64,000 nt of DNA from Saccharospirillum sp. (lineage in GTDB: Bacteria; Pseudomonadota; Gammaproteobacteria; Pseudomonadales; Natronospirillaceae): positions 930,001 through 994,000 of the forward strand of contig JAGYIL010000001.1 in assembly GCA_018402545.1 (NCBI GenBank), read 5' to 3'. The position numbers and the translations under genes were made by a program. Below are positions 45,415 to 56,845 of this stretch, piece after piece. How positions within the stretch are numbered: the stretch's first letter is position 1; every line of letters begins with the position of its first letter. The notes below the pieces were generated by a model. That model saw only the letters and a list, made by a program, of their open reading frames with translations, did not search any database and was not told the DNA's origin.

Positions 45415-46086
45415 TCAGAACCCGAGAAACCGGGCGTACTCGGTGAGCGGAGCGCGAGGCGTCTCGAATTGGTTTTCGGGAGCGGAAGGATCACCGTAGC
45501 CCAGAGCCATGCCGCAGACGACGACTTCGTTATCGGGGAGGGCGAGTTGCTCGCGAATGATGTGTGGGTAGCTGGCCAGGGCGCCGATGCCGCAGCTGTC
45601 GACGCCTTCGCCCTGGGCGGCCAGGAAGATGGACTGGATGAACATGCCCAGATCCATGTAGCAGCCTTTGCCCATGGCGCGTTCGATGGTGATGACCAGA
45701 CCGACTGGAGCATCGAAGAAGTGGAAGTTGCGCCGGTGTTGGGCCAGGCGGCCGGGGATGTCGCGGCGCGCAATGCCGAGGCTGTTGTAGAGGGCGTAGC
45801 CGACTTCTCGCTGGCGGGCCTTTAGGTAGGCGGGCATGGGTTGGGGGAAGTAGTCGTATTCTTCAGGGCGAGTGTCTGATTGTTCGAAGGCGTCGCAGAG
45901 GCAGTCGCTGAGCTGGGCTAGTGGCTCGCCGGTGAGCAGGTAGGCGAAGCCCGGTTGCAGGTTGGCGCCGCTGGGTGCGCGCCGGGCGCTGGTCAGGATG
46001 CGTTCCAGGGTCGCTTTTTCGATGGGTTTGTCGAGGAAGCGGCGGGTGGATCGTCGGTTTTGCAGTGCATCGAACAGGGCGGTCAT
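45415..46086 (-). CDS. Nitroreductase-family FMN oxidoreductase
   Basis: This 223-residue soluble flavoprotein has the N-terminal R-R-S-T-R-R-F FMN-phosphate motif and the A-P-S-G-A-N-L-Q-P segment. A C-terminal G-x-G-A-L-A-S-Y and the final R-A-P-L-T-E-Y-A-R-F are typical of the nitroreductase/BluB-like group. It uses NAD(P)H to reduce nitro compounds or quinones, and its physiological substrate is unknown. The ATG is at 46086. It lies 21 bases downstream of the dctD-like gene on the same strand and may be co-transcribed. Confidence 0.85.
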   Translation of the reverse strand: MTALFDALQNRRSTRRFLDKPIEKATLERILTSARRAPSGANLQPGFAYLLTGEPLAQLSDCLCDAFEQSDTRPEEYDYFPQPMPAYLKARQREVGYALYNSLGIARRDIPGRLAQHRRNFHFFDAPVGLVITIERAMGKGCYMDLGMFIQSIFLAAQGEGVDSCGIGALASYPHIIREQLALPDNEVVVCGMALGYGDPSAPENQFETPRAPLTEYARFLGF

Positions 46087-46107
46087 ATCGGGTCGGCTTT
46101 GTTGAAT

Positions 46108-47472
46108 TCAGTGGGTGAAGGCGTCGCGTTTGAGCCCGTATTTCTGCATTTTCTGGTTCAGGGTGCGGCGCGGCAGGTCGAGCACCTCCATCACCGCCTT
46201 GATGTTGCCCTGGTGATGGCTTAGTTCGGCGCTGATCAGCGCTTTTTCTACCTGTTCCAGCCGGGCCGAGAGTGACCCTTCGCCGCTGTGCGCATTGCCC
46301 CGGTTGCTGGAACCGAGTTGCAGCAGTTCGGACACCGATACCTGATTAAAGCTGCGCGTCAATAGGTAGCGTTCGGCGGTGTGCCGCAGTTCGCGCACGT
46401 TGCCGGGCCAGTCGTGCAGCTCCAGGGCGACGAGGTCCTCGTAGCTGAGTTCCGGCACGGGTATCTGGTTCTGGTCGCTGGCTTCCTGCATGAAGTGGCT
46501 GAACAACACGGGAATGTCGCGCGGGCGCTCGCGCAAGGGCGGCAGTTGAATCTCGGCGACCATCAGCCGGTAGTACAGGTCTTCGCGAAAACGGCCTTCG
46601 TTGGCGGCCTGACGCAGGTCTTCCTTGGTGGCACTGAGGATGCGCACGTTGAATGGAATCGGTGTATGGGAGCCAACCCGAACGACTTCGCGTTCCTGCA
46701 ATACGCGCAACAGCTTGATCTGAAACGCCATCGGCATGCTTTCAATTTCATCGAGAAACAGCGTGCCCTTGTGGGCGGCTTCGAAAATGCCCTTGCGTTG
46801 TTTCTGGGCACCGGTAAAGGCGCCGGCTTCATGGCCAAACAGCTCGCTTTCGAGCAGGTTTTCGGGAATTGCCGCGACGTTTATGGCTACGAAAGGCGCT
46901 TGCTGGCGAATGCTGAGCCGGTGCAGGCTGCGCGCGACCAGCTCTTTGCCGGTGCCGGTTTCGCCGGAGATGATCACATCGGCGTTTACCCGGGCCAGCG
47001 CCTGAATGTGCTGGCGCAGGGTGCGTATCGGGTCGGAATCACCAATGATGGTGTCGGCCAGTTCGTCGCTGTCGGCCTTAGTATGGTGCGGCTGGGTCGC
47101 CAGGTGCACCCGGCGTTGCTCGCTGGCCCGCTGAATCATGTCGATCAGGCGGTCTGGCTTGTAGGGTTTTTCAATAAAGTCAAATGCACCAAGCTTCATC
47201 GCCTCCACCGCCTGGGCGATGCCACCATGACCGGTAATCAGTATTACCGGGATCGACGGGTCAACGGCCTTGAGCAGGCTCATGCCATCCATGCCCGGCA
47301 TGCGGATGTCGCTGACCACGACGCCGCCGAAATCGGGGGTCAATAGGGGCAGGGCAGCATCGGCACTGGCGAAGGTATGAACCCGCACGTCGGCCAGGTC
47401 CAGCCATTGTTCCAGTGAGGCCAGAACCTCAGGGTCATCGTCGATGATGACGGCCGTAGTGTCGGAAATCAT
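46108..47472 (-). CDS. Sigma-54-dependent response regulator, DctD-like
   Basis: This 454-residue NtrC-type activator has a receiver domain (1-120, phospho-Asp55 in V-S-D-I-R-M-P). An AAA+ domain (about 145-380) follows with Walker A G-E-T-G-T-G-K-E, the sigma-54 contact loop G-A-F-T-G-A, and Walker B G-T-L-F-L-D-E-I. A Fis-type helix-turn-helix ends the protein (L-P-R-R-T-L-N-Q-K-M). It overlaps the sensor gene by ATGA. The pair usually activates C4-dicarboxylate TRAP or DctA transport genes; no such dicarboxylate operon is adjacent here. Confidence 0.9.
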   Translation of the reverse strand: MISDTTAVIIDDDPEVLASLEQWLDLADVRVHTFASADAALPLLTPDFGGVVVSDIRMPGMDGMSLLKAVDPSIPVILITGHGGIAQAVEAMKLGAFDFIEKPYKPDRLIDMIQRASEQRRVHLATQPHHTKADSDELADTIIGDSDPIRTLRQHIQALARVNADVIISGETGTGKELVARSLHRLSIRQQAPFVAINVAAIPENLLESELFGHEAGAFTGAQKQRKGIFEAAHKGTLFLDEIESMPMAFQIKLLRVLQEREVVRVGSHTPIPFNVRILSATKEDLRQAANEGRFREDLYYRLMVAEIQLPPLRERPRDIPVLFSHFMQEASDQNQIPVPELSYEDLVALELHDWPGNVRELRHTAERYLLTRSFNQVSVSELLQLGSSNRGNAHSGEGSLSARLEQVEKALISAELSHHQGNIKAVMEVLDLPRRTLNQKMQKYGLKRDAFTH

Positions 47473-49673
47473 TTCGTCGCCTCGGATTGCAATACTGCGG
47501 GGCTAATGGAGTGCGCAAAGCTCAGATGGAAGACGGTGCCTTGCCCTTGCTGGCTGTCGACCGTCAGCTCCGCACCCAGATCGCTCGCCAGATTGTAACT
47601 GATCGCGAGGCCAAGCCCCATGCCATCACCGACGGCTTTGGTGGTGTAGAAAGGTTCAAAAATATGTACCAGCTTGTCGGCCGGGATGCCGGGGCCGGTA
47701 TCGCGAATCGACAGTGTGAGTGGCGTGTCGTCACCAGATTGCGGTGAAGCCGAGGTAGCGTGCTCCAGAGTAATGACAATGCGTCGTTGCCTGGCCTCAG
47801 CCAGCGCGTCGATCGCGTTGCTGATCAGGTTCACCACAATCTGCTCCAGCATCATGGTATTGGCCTGTACCAGGCGGTCTGAGTGTATCGTGAGCTGGCA
47901 GTCAATGTCGGCGGCCACCAGTCTCGGCCTCAGCAGTTCCAGCGCGTAGCGTATCGGCCCTTCCAGGGTGACCGGTGTCGCGCCGGTATTGCGCTTGCCG
48001 GAAAAGATACGTAGCTGACGAGACAGATTCGACAGCCGGGTGACCAGGTCTTCAATCTTGCCGAGGTTGGTGCCAACCGCGTCTAGCTTGCCGCGTTGCA
48101 GCAATAAATGGCTGCTGGCAGCGTAGTTCGACAGTGCTGTAATCGGTTGGTTCAGCTCATGGGCAATAGCTGACGACATACGGCCCAGGGCTGCCAGCTT
48201 CTGGTTCTGGGCGAGGGCTGCCTGGGCCTGCTGCAAGTCCCGGGTGCGTTCTTCGACGCGTTGTTCCAGTGCCATATTGGCCTCTTCCAGGGCTTGCTGG
48301 GTGGCAGTCAGTTCCGTGATGTCTTGCACCGTGACGATGTATTCCCGCGCCGAACCAACCCGAATCGGGTTCAGGGTGTAGAGCACCGGAAAGCGGCTGC
48401 CGTCGGTACGCAGGCCCTCGGCGCGCACGGTTGCCTGACCGTACTGAGCCGGTTGCCAGGGCGTCAGTAACTGGCCGGGGCGGTGGTTCAGATCGTTTTC
48501 CGACAAGGCGAACAGTCGGCGAGCCTGCTCATTGATGAACAAGGGGCGGAACTGATCGTCCAGATTCAGCAGCCCGGCATCGGTATTTTGAATAATGGCG
48601 CGCTGATGGTGCTCGCGCTCGGCCGTTAACCGACTGATGGCGCGCTGGGCATCGGTACGGCGCCGGCGCTCACGGTAATAAAGCAGGGCGCCCGCCAGGG
48701 TGGCATAGCCAATCAACACCAGGCTCTGGCGGGCGCGAACCCGGGCATGGGCCTCGGCCAGGGGTTCACGAAGATGCATCTGCCAGGGGTAGTCGTCGAT
48801 GTTCGAGGCAAAGACCAACTGGGTTCCATCATTTTCGAGATCAAAGGTGGACCAGCGTTCCGACTGCCACTCCGTGACCGGCTGCAATTGCTTCACCGGG
48901 TCCTGCCCGAATTGTCGGGTGCGGGCGAGTTGATCCTGATGCACTTCGCTCAGCGGCCGGGTGGCGAAGTAATGCCAGCGCGGCGCCGACGACAGAAAAA
49001 TGATGCCTTCCTGATCGGTCACCCAGACACTGTCGCCGGATGCCTGCCAGCTTTGCTCCAGTGGTTGCAGGTTAATCTTGACCACGATAACGCCCAGGAT
49101 CGAATTGTCGCCGGCCCGCACCGGTGCCGATAAAAACAGGCCCGGAATCCCCGAGGTGGCACCCACCGCGAAATAAAACCCCGGCTTGCCGTTAATAGCA
49201 TCGCGAAAATAGGGTCTGAAGGCATAGTTGGACCCGACAAAGCTGAATTCAGTCTCGAAATTACTGGACCACTGAGTCATGCCCGTCGGGTCCATCAGGA
49301 AAATCTCATCGGCCCCGGCCTGACGCTTGATGGTGCGCAGCAGAATGGAGGTTTCCGTCGAGTTTTCGATGGCAGGTTGCTGCGGGTTCCGTTGTGCAAG
49401 GGCAGTAACAATGCGCGGGTCGTTGGCCAGAATATGAGGCAGGTACAGATGCCGGTCGATAGACGCCGACAACGAGGTTTCAAAGGCGCCCAGCCGCTGC
49501 TGCGCACGCTCTGAGGCCTGGGCGATATCCAGTTGCATCAGGCTGCGCTGAGCCAATACCAGCACCACTAGAACCAGGCCCAGTCCGACGATCAGCCAGA
49601 ACGGCAGCGAGCCAACCCAGCGGCGCAGCTGCCCGTGTTTTGGTAACGCCTGAAGGGATGTGGTAATCGGCAT
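47469..49673 (-). CDS. Sensor histidine kinase, DctB-like, with periplasmic and PAS domains
   Basis: This 734-residue inner-membrane kinase has helix 1 (about 25-45), a double-PDC/Cache periplasmic sensor (about 50-310; F-R-P-Y-F-R-D-A-I-N-G-K-P and F-A-V-G-A-T-S-G-I-P-G are visible, as in DctB), and a second helix. A PAS domain (about 355-455), a coiled-coil linker and the HisKA box A-H-E-L-N-Q-P-I (His near 505) follow. The HATPase has N-L-I-S-N-A-I-D-A, D-T-G-P-G-I and G-L-G-L-A. It senses a small acid outside the cell and phosphorylates the partner encoded downstream. The added PAS domain is an extra compared with classical DctB. Confidence 0.9.
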   Translation of the reverse strand: MPITTSLQALPKHGQLRRWVGSLPFWLIVGLGLVLVVLVLAQRSLMQLDIAQASERAQQRLGAFETSLSASIDRHLYLPHILANDPRIVTALAQRNPQQPAIENSTETSILLRTIKRQAGADEIFLMDPTGMTQWSSNFETEFSFVGSNYAFRPYFRDAINGKPGFYFAVGATSGIPGLFLSAPVRAGDNSILGVIVVKINLQPLEQSWQASGDSVWVTDQEGIIFLSSAPRWHYFATRPLSEVHQDQLARTRQFGQDPVKQLQPVTEWQSERWSTFDLENDGTQLVFASNIDDYPWQMHLREPLAEAHARVRARQSLVLIGYATLAGALLYYRERRRRTDAQRAISRLTAEREHHQRAIIQNTDAGLLNLDDQFRPLFINEQARRLFALSENDLNHRPGQLLTPWQPAQYGQATVRAEGLRTDGSRFPVLYTLNPIRVGSAREYIVTVQDITELTATQQALEEANMALEQRVEERTRDLQQAQAALAQNQKLAALGRMSSAIAHELNQPITALSNYAASSHLLLQRGKLDAVGTNLGKIEDLVTRLSNLSRQLRIFSGKRNTGATPVTLEGPIRYALELLRPRLVAADIDCQLTIHSDRLVQANTMMLEQIVVNLISNAIDALAEARQRRIVITLEHATSASPQSGDDTPLTLSIRDTGPGIPADKLVHIFEPFYTTKAVGDGMGLGLAISYNLASDLGAELTVDSQQGQGTVFHLSFAHSISPAVLQSEATK

Positions 49674-49803
49674 GTGGTTTTATCGTTGTTGTGCCTGAAG
49701 CCCAAGTGTACCGCAATGCCTGAAAGGCGCGAACCTTCTGGTTTCTGGTTGTCTTTAGGATATACCTCAAGATTTGGTGTTCGCTAGCACAGGGATAGCA
49801 GCG

Positions 49804-49918
49804 GGTGCCAGGTAGGTCCATCGGGGGTGGTCCGCAGCAGGGATGCTGCGGTCCAGGCCCCATGGATGGGTTGAGTGGGCGGCATCCCGCCCGACCCCTG
49901 ATGGCCCACCTGGCAGCC
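49804..49918. repeat. Large imperfect palindrome, element B (inverted relative to A, C, D)
   Basis: Arms at 49804-49828 and 49894-49918 pair over most of 25 positions. Inner hairpins are CCGCAGCA/TGCTGCGG with loop GGGA (49832-49851) and GGGCGG/CCGCCC with loop CATC (49877-49892). The shared CCCGTCCATGG-type core is present on the opposite strand. It fills most of the 333-base gap between the dctB and rpoD genes; the rest holds the rpoD terminator. Confidence 0.75.
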
Positions 49919-49962
49919 GGTGTGGACTCCTGGCAATACAGCAAAAGGTACCACCAGGCATA

Positions 49963-49989
49963 AAAAAACCGCGCCGGGGCGCGGTTTTT
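49963..49989 (-). terminator. rpoD intrinsic terminator
   Basis: AAAAACCGCGC/GCGCGGTTTTT form a strong GC stem with A and T tracts on both sides, directly after the rpoD stop on the minus strand. It would work in both directions. Confidence 0.85.
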
Positions 49990-50006
49990 CAGTCGAACGT
50001 GGTCGA

Positions 50007-51857
<1,851 letters not shown>

Positions 51858-51907
51858 AGAAACCCTGTAAGTTCAGTAGTGGATCATGCGAAGGCAAATA
51901 GCCCTTT

Positions 51908-51936
51908 AGTTTACCGTAAATCAAAGGGTTAGCCAA
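51908..51936 (-). promoter_or_regulatory. rpoD: Candidate rpoD promoter
   Basis: On the minus strand TTGGCT and TAAACT stand 17 bases apart, each matching the sigma-70 consensus at 4 of 6 positions. The -10 lies about 50 bases before the rpoD ATG. The 219-base gap from dnaG makes an internal promoter plausible. Confidence 0.4.
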
Positions 51937-52076
51937 TTTTTGATCAATGCGGCCTGTCATTGGCTGCATTGAAAGACCTGAGTCAGGCCGGGTTCGTACG
52001 CCCACCAGGGAGCGCCAGCAGGACAATGGGCTGTAGACCCTGGCCGAAGTCAGTTTCTGGTCACAGATTTGCCCTG

Positions 52077-54023
52077 TCACAGTTTGCGTTTCTTCTGCAG
52101 CTCTAAAAAGCGCCGCTTGTCTTCCGGGGTGATGGAAGGGTCTCTTTCGATGATGATGCGCCGCTTGAGTGTTTCGTACTCGGCATCAGGTGCCCTCTTG
52201 GTTAGGGCGGTTACCAGTTTTTCAAGCTCTGCGCGGGCTAATGTCATCGGGTCGGTGTCGGATGTGTGTTCCTCCAGCCAAAGATAGTCGGATGCCGCAA
52301 TGGGCGCCAGCGTGTCGCGCAAGCCGTGCTGACACAGGTAGTCGAAGGCATGATAAATGTCGGCCCTGGGCGCTTCCTGCAGCAGTCGTACCACGCGGCT
52401 GAGCAGCGCCTTGCCTTCCTGTTCGGGCAGATGTTCCAGTTGCTCGAGGTTCAGTTCATTGGCCAGATGCGGGTGGCGAATCAGCCAGGCCAGGCAGCGA
52501 TGCACCAGGCTGAACTGAACGCCCAGATTGGCCCGGCTGGCCGGCTTGGCTCGATTGGCGCCTGAGTTGCCACCGGAGTAGTCACTAGTGCCGTACTCGG
52601 ACTCATAGTCGCCCATTGGCCCGTCGTAACTGGGCATCCAGTCATCCGACATCGCCAGATCGGGGTTGTGGTCAGTTGGTTCGGACCGGGGTTTTACCGG
52701 TTCTGGTATCACCGGCTTAACCGGGGCGTGGGTGGTCAGAATCTGCTCAACCGACAGGCCAACCAGGTTCGACAGCTGCTGCATCAGCAATTGCCGCAAA
52801 ATGCCCTCGGGCATCGGTTCGATCCAGCCCCGGGCCAGGCTGGCCAGGCGAGCCTTGCCTTCCAGGGTGGTCATGTCGGTTTGGGTTTGCAGATGCTGAA
52901 ACAGAAAGTCAGCCAGGCTTTGTGATTGCTTGACTCGGCGCTGGAAACCTTCGAACCCTTCATTGCGCACCAGAGTGTCCGGGTCTTCGCCCTCGGGCAG
53001 AAACAGGAATTTGGCTTGCTGGCCGTCCCGCACTTCCGGCAGAGCGTTTTCCAGGGCGCGCAATGCGGCCCGGCGACCGGCTTCGTCGCCATCGAAACAG
53101 AAAATAATTTCCGGGGTCAGCTTGAACAGTCGTTGAATATGGGTCGAGCTGGTTGACGTACCCAGGGTCGCGACGGCGTTTTTAACCCCGAACTGAGCCA
53201 GGGCCACCACGTCCATATAGCCTTCGACGATAATAATGTTGTCGAAGTTACGCAGCGCCTGGCGGGCTTCATAGAGGCCGTAGAGCTCGTTGCCCTTGTG
53301 GAAAATCGGCGTTTCCGGGCTGTTCAGGTATTTGGGTTTGTCATCGGGCGTTAGTACCCGGCCACCGAAGGCGATGGTACGGCCGCGAATGTCGCGGATT
53401 GGGAACATCAGGCGCTGGCGGAAGCGGTCGTATTCGCGGCCCTTGTCGTTGCGCACCATCATGCCGGTAGCAAGCAACTGTTCGGCGCTTTGTTCGGTGC
53501 CGGCGAAATGCTGTATCAGGTTTTGCCAGCCAGGCGGAGCGTAGCCGATCTGGTAGCGTTGAATAACCTCTTCGCTCAGGCCTCGGCCAAGAACGTATTG
53601 CTGGGCGATACTGGCATCCGGGTGGTTGAACAGCTGATGCGCGAAATACTCGGCGCTGCTGCCCATTAAATCGTAGAGCGTGCGGCGTTTGCGTTGCTGG
53701 GCTTGCTGGGCCGGGTTCTGTTCTTCGCGTGGCACCTCGACGCCAGCGGCGCGGGCCAGTTCTTCTACGGCTTCGGGAAAGCTGAGGCGTTCATATTCCT
53801 GCAAAAAGCGCAGCGCCGTGCCGGAGGCACCACAGCCGAAACAGTAATAAAACTGTTTTACCGGGTTAACCGAGAAAGAGGGTGATTTTTCGTTATGGAA
53901 GGGGCAGCAGGCCCAGTGGTCCTTGCCTTTCTTCTTCAGCGGCACGCGATGACCGATGATCTCGACGATGTCGGTGCGTTCGAGCAGGTCATCGATGAAA
54001 TCGTTGGGAATCAGGCCAGCCAT
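52077..54023 (-). CDS. dnaG: DNA primase
   Basis: DnaG makes RNA primers at the replication fork. The 648-residue protein has the N-terminal zinc ribbon (Cys40, His43, Cys61, Cys64), the RNA-polymerase/TOPRIM core (V-E-G-Y-M-D-V-V-A-L near 265 and F-D-G-D-E-A-G near 310), and a C-terminal DnaB-interaction domain after a Pro/Ser/Gly-rich linker (about 430-490). I start at ATG 54023 because GAGGA stands 5 bases upstream; an earlier in-frame start adds 13 residues without a site. Confidence 0.97.
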   Translation of the reverse strand: MAGLIPNDFIDDLLERTDIVEIIGHRVPLKKKGKDHWACCPFHNEKSPSFSVNPVKQFYYCFGCGASGTALRFLQEYERLSFPEAVEELARAAGVEVPREEQNPAQQAQQRKRRTLYDLMGSSAEYFAHQLFNHPDASIAQQYVLGRGLSEEVIQRYQIGYAPPGWQNLIQHFAGTEQSAEQLLATGMMVRNDKGREYDRFRQRLMFPIRDIRGRTIAFGGRVLTPDDKPKYLNSPETPIFHKGNELYGLYEARQALRNFDNIIIVEGYMDVVALAQFGVKNAVATLGTSTSSTHIQRLFKLTPEIIFCFDGDEAGRRAALRALENALPEVRDGQQAKFLFLPEGEDPDTLVRNEGFEGFQRRVKQSQSLADFLFQHLQTQTDMTTLEGKARLASLARGWIEPMPEGILRQLLMQQLSNLVGLSVEQILTTHAPVKPVIPEPVKPRSEPTDHNPDLAMSDDWMPSYDGPMGDYESEYGTSDYSGGNSGANRAKPASRANLGVQFSLVHRCLAWLIRHPHLANELNLEQLEHLPEQEGKALLSRVVRLLQEAPRADIYHAFDYLCQHGLRDTLAPIAASDYLWLEEHTSDTDPMTLARAELEKLVTALTKRAPDAEYETLKRRIIIERDPSITPEDKRRFLELQKKRKL

Positions 54024-54241
54024 AGGTTCCTCAAAGGGATGTGCATGCGGCGTATCGGGCAATTATAACGGGCATTGCCGGTCGAGCAGAAGGCGTGGTG
54101 GGTCCAGTTAAGGTCCAGCCTTGGCGTAGCGTTGCAACCGTCTGTTTCGGTCGTAAGCACTTGCTAACCGCTAATAGGCCCGGTTCAGTGCGGGTCTGCT
54201 GCTGGTCAGTTGACGCCAGTCAGGGTCGGGAAACCCCGGGA

Positions 54242-54688
54242 TCAGCCCAGTCGGGCTTTGATCAGTTTGCTTACCGCGGCCATATCGGCGCGGCCTTGTA
54301 ATTGAGGTTTCAGCACCCCCATTACCTTGCCCATGTCTTGCATACCCTCAGCGCCGGTATTGGCGATGGCGGTATCAATAAGGGCATTAATTTCATCTTC
54401 CGAGAGCGCCGCCGGGAGAAACGTGGCAATCACCTCCATTTCTTCTCGCTCGATTGCGGCCAGATCATCGCGTCCGGCAGTCTCGTACTGCGCTATGGAA
54501 TCACGACGTTGTTTGTTCATCTTATCGAGGATCGCCAAAACCCGGGCGTCATCGACGTCTGTTCGCTCGTCAACCTCTACGCGTTTGAGCTCAGACAGAA
54601 TCAGCCGCACCGTACCCAAACGCACCTTGTCTCTGGCACGCATGGCGTCTTTCATGGCTTCGGTGATCTGTTGCTTGAGCTCAGACAT
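54242..54688 (-). CDS. yqeY: GatB/YqeY-domain protein
   Basis: This 148-residue soluble protein of the YqeY family starts with an N-terminal helical pair (K-D-A-M-R-A-R-D-K-V-R-L-G-T-V-R) and ends with the tRNA-binding-like tail also found in GatB (M-G-K-V-M-G-V-L-K-P-Q-L-Q-G-R-A-D). It is usually located between rpsU and dnaG, as here. The function is not firmly known; a role in tRNA or aminoacylation quality is presumed. The gap to dnaG (218 bases) holds no clear gene. Confidence 0.93.
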   Translation of the reverse strand: MSELKQQITEAMKDAMRARDKVRLGTVRLILSELKRVEVDERTDVDDARVLAILDKMNKQRRDSIAQYETAGRDDLAAIEREEMEVIATFLPAALSEDEINALIDTAIANTGAEGMQDMGKVMGVLKPQLQGRADMAAVSKLIKARLG

Positions 54689-54790
54689 GTCAGGTCAACC
54701 CACTTTTAAAGCGATACTTCTAAAGCGATATTTCGGCAACATCAGGACGGGCAAACAGTGTTATTTGCTCGCTAACCCCGTGCAGAAATT

Positions 54791-55006
54791 TTAGTACAAC
54801 CGTACCAGACGCTTGTTTTCACGCTGCAATTTCTTGGCGTGACGCTTAACCGCGGCGGCAGCTTTACGCTTGCGAACCCAGGTCGGCTTTTCGTAGTGCT
54901 CACGACGACGCACTTCAGACAAAACACCGGCTTTTTCACAGGAACGCTTGAAACGGCGCAGAGCGACGTCGAACGGCTCGTTTTCTCTAACTTTAACTGC
55001 TGGCAT
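54791..55006 (-). CDS. rpsU: 30S ribosomal protein S21
   Basis: This 71-residue basic ribosomal protein is the first gene of the macromolecular synthesis operon. The sequence [20 protein letters not shown] and the Arg/Lys-rich C-terminus are diagnostic. It starts at ATG 55006 with AAAAGG upstream; a longer frame to 55189 is not part of the S21 fold. S21 helps the 30S subunit pair with the mRNA Shine-Dalgarno region. Confidence 0.97.
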   Translation of the reverse strand: MPAVKVRENEPFDVALRRFKRSCEKAGVLSEVRRREHYEKPTWVRKRKAAAAVKRHAKKLQRENKRLVRLY

Positions 55007-55235
55007 TAAAAAGACCTTTTCAGTGTGGGTTTGACATCTCGCAGCGGGTTCCGGTCGCAGAACCCCCAAATTCGAGGCGCGTGATTTTACGGCCTGAGCC
55101 CCTCTCTGTAAAGCCCTATGACGTTCTGACCTGCGTTGACTGATTTCCTTTATGGCACGGCATTCTTTAAACTCCTGCCTCTTTGACATTCAAGTTCCGG
55201 AGTTCGGGTTGGTTCTGTGGCAGTGGCCCGCGTCA

Positions 55236-55337
55236 GCCACCCGGGCCACCCCTGTGGGGTCGGCGTGAACCCGTCCATGGGGCCTAGGCCGCAACATCCA
55301 TGTTGCGGACTACCCCACAGGGGTACCCCGGGTGGCC
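55236..55337. repeat. Large imperfect palindrome, element C
   Basis: Arms at 55236-55259 and 55313-55337 pair closely. An inner perfect hairpin CCGCAACAT/ATGTTGCGG has apex CC (55289-55308). It shares the GGGGTCGGCGTGAACCCGTC core with elements A and D. It fills the middle of the 430-base gap between the divergent rpsU operon and tsaD, whose promoters must lie on its two flanks. Confidence 0.8.
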
Positions 55338-55436
55338 GTCGCTTACTGATATAGCGAACTCCTAATTGCAGTTTAAACACTACCCGGCCGGTTCCGACGG
55401 AGCATCGGTGGTCGGTTTTGCCCATCGGGAGTCTGA

Positions 55437-56468
55437 ATGCGCGTTCTGGGAATTGAAACCTCTTGCGATGAGACCGGCGTCGCCCTGTACGATTCTGAAC
55501 AGGGCCTGCTGGCTCATACGCTGTTCAGCCAGGTAAAAATGCACGCTGAATTTGGCGGTGTGGTGCCTGAACTGGCCTCGCGGGATCATATTCGCAAGCT
55601 GGTGCCGTTGATTCGGCATACCTTTGATCAGGCGGGTTTGCCTTTGGGGGCCGTTGACGGCGTTGCCTATACCTCTGGGCCCGGTCTGGTGGGTGCCTTG
55701 ATGGTGGGTGCCGCCCTCGCGCGCTCGCTGGCATGGACCTGGGAGGTGCCCGCACTGGGTGTGCACCATATGGAAGGGCATCTGCTGGCGCCGATGCTGG
55801 AACCCAATGCACCTCCGTTTCCGTTTGTTGCTCTGCTGGTTAGCGGTGGTCATACCTTGCTGGTGGATGTCCGGGGTGTTGGCGAATACCACATTCTGGG
55901 CGAAACCCTGGACGATGCTGCCGGAGAAGCCTTCGACAAAACCGCCAAGATGATGGGCCTGCCTTACCCGGGCGGGCCCTTGCTCAGTAAGCTGGCCGAC
56001 AGCGGAACACCGGGTGTATTCGAGTTCCCGCGCCCCATGGTCGACCGGCCGGGTATGGATTTCAGTTTCTCGGGTCTGAAAACGGCGGTGCGTAACACCG
56101 TGGCGACTCATGCGGTTGAAGAAACCGTGCCACCCCAGATAATGGCCGATATTGCTGCGGGCTTTCAGGAAGCCGTGGTTGATACGCTGTCGATTAAATG
56201 CCGTCGCGCATTAAAGGAGACTGGCCACCGGTCGCTGGTCATCGCCGGGGGCGTCAGCGCCAACCGGAGGCTGCGTGAAAAGCTTGAAGCGATGGCGACC
56301 GAACGCCGGTGCAAGCTTTACTATCCGCGCCTTGAGTTCTGTACCGATAACGGCGCCATGATCGCTTATGCGGGCTGGCAGCGGCTCAAGGCCGGCGAAA
56401 CCAGCCCGCTGGCATTGGATATTCGGGCGCGCTGGTCACTGGATGAACTGGAGGCTGTGCATGGCTGA
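55437..56468 (+). CDS. tsaD: tRNA N6-adenosine threonylcarbamoyltransferase
   Basis: TsaD installs t6A at position 37 of ANN-decoding tRNAs with TsaB, TsaC and TsaE. The 343-residue ASKHA-fold protein has G-I-E-T-S-C-D-E-T near the start, the metal-binding H111-x3-H115 in H-H-M-E-G-H, G-G-H-T-L-L-V, and D-N-G-A-M-I-A near 300. The ATG is at 55437. It is divergent from rpsU, the common arrangement, and overlaps folB by 8 bases. Confidence 0.97.
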   Translation: MRVLGIETSCDETGVALYDSEQGLLAHTLFSQVKMHAEFGGVVPELASRDHIRKLVPLIRHTFDQAGLPLGAVDGVAYTSGPGLVGALMVGAALARSLAWTWEVPALGVHHMEGHLLAPMLEPNAPPFPFVALLVSGGHTLLVDVRGVGEYHILGETLDDAAGEAFDKTAKMMGLPYPGGPLLSKLADSGTPGVFEFPRPMVDRPGMDFSFSGLKTAVRNTVATHAVEETVPPQIMADIAAGFQEAVVDTLSIKCRRALKETGHRSLVIAGGVSANRRLREKLEAMATERRCKLYYPRLEFCTDNGAMIAYAGWQRLKAGETSPLALDIRARWSLDELEAVHG

Positions 56469-56844
56469 GAATATGACAGTTGCAAACCCGGTGACGGACA
56501 CTGTGTTTCTGGAAGGCCTGCAGGTTGAAACGGTGATTGGCGCCTACGAATGGGAGCGTACCATTCGCCAGACGCTCTGGCTCGACCTGACGCTGGCGTT
56601 CGATTGCCGGCCTGCCGGCACCAGCGACGACCTGGCCAAAGCGCTCGATTACGACGCCCTGAGCAAGCACATTCGTGCCTGGGCCGCCGAGCAATCCTTT
56701 GAGTTGATAGAAACCTTTGCAGAGCAGTTGTGCACCCTGATTTACGAATTCGCCGGCATCCGGGACATCCAGGTGCGCATCAATAAACGCGGTGCCGTGG
56801 CAGACTGTGCCGGAGTAGGCATTCATATCAGACGGACTTTTTAA
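56461..56844 (+). CDS. folB: Dihydroneopterin aldolase
   Basis: FolB cleaves dihydroneopterin to 6-hydroxymethyl-dihydropterin for folate synthesis. The 127-residue protein has L[13 protein letters not shown] near the start and the conserved Lys in R-I-N-K-R-G near the end. It could also start at 56473; I use 56461, which overlaps the tsaD stop by 8 bases. It is followed after one base by folK, the next pathway step. Confidence 0.93.
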   Translation: MAENMTVANPVTDTVFLEGLQVETVIGAYEWERTIRQTLWLDLTLAFDCRPAGTSDDLAKALDYDALSKHIRAWAAEQSFELIETFAEQLCTLIYEFAGIRDIQVRINKRGAVADCAGVGIHIRRTF

Positions 56845-56845
56845 C

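Noticed and set aside
46381-47346. Long plus-strand frame opposite the dctD-like gene
   Set aside because: It lies wholly within a gene with complete receiver, AAA+ and helix-turn-helix motifs on the other strand.
46108-49673. DctB/DctD as regulator of the TAXI-TRAP operon at 32-36 kb
   Set aside because: The transporter operon has its own divergent LysR, and no sigma-54 promoter was recognised upstream of it; the link is unsupported.
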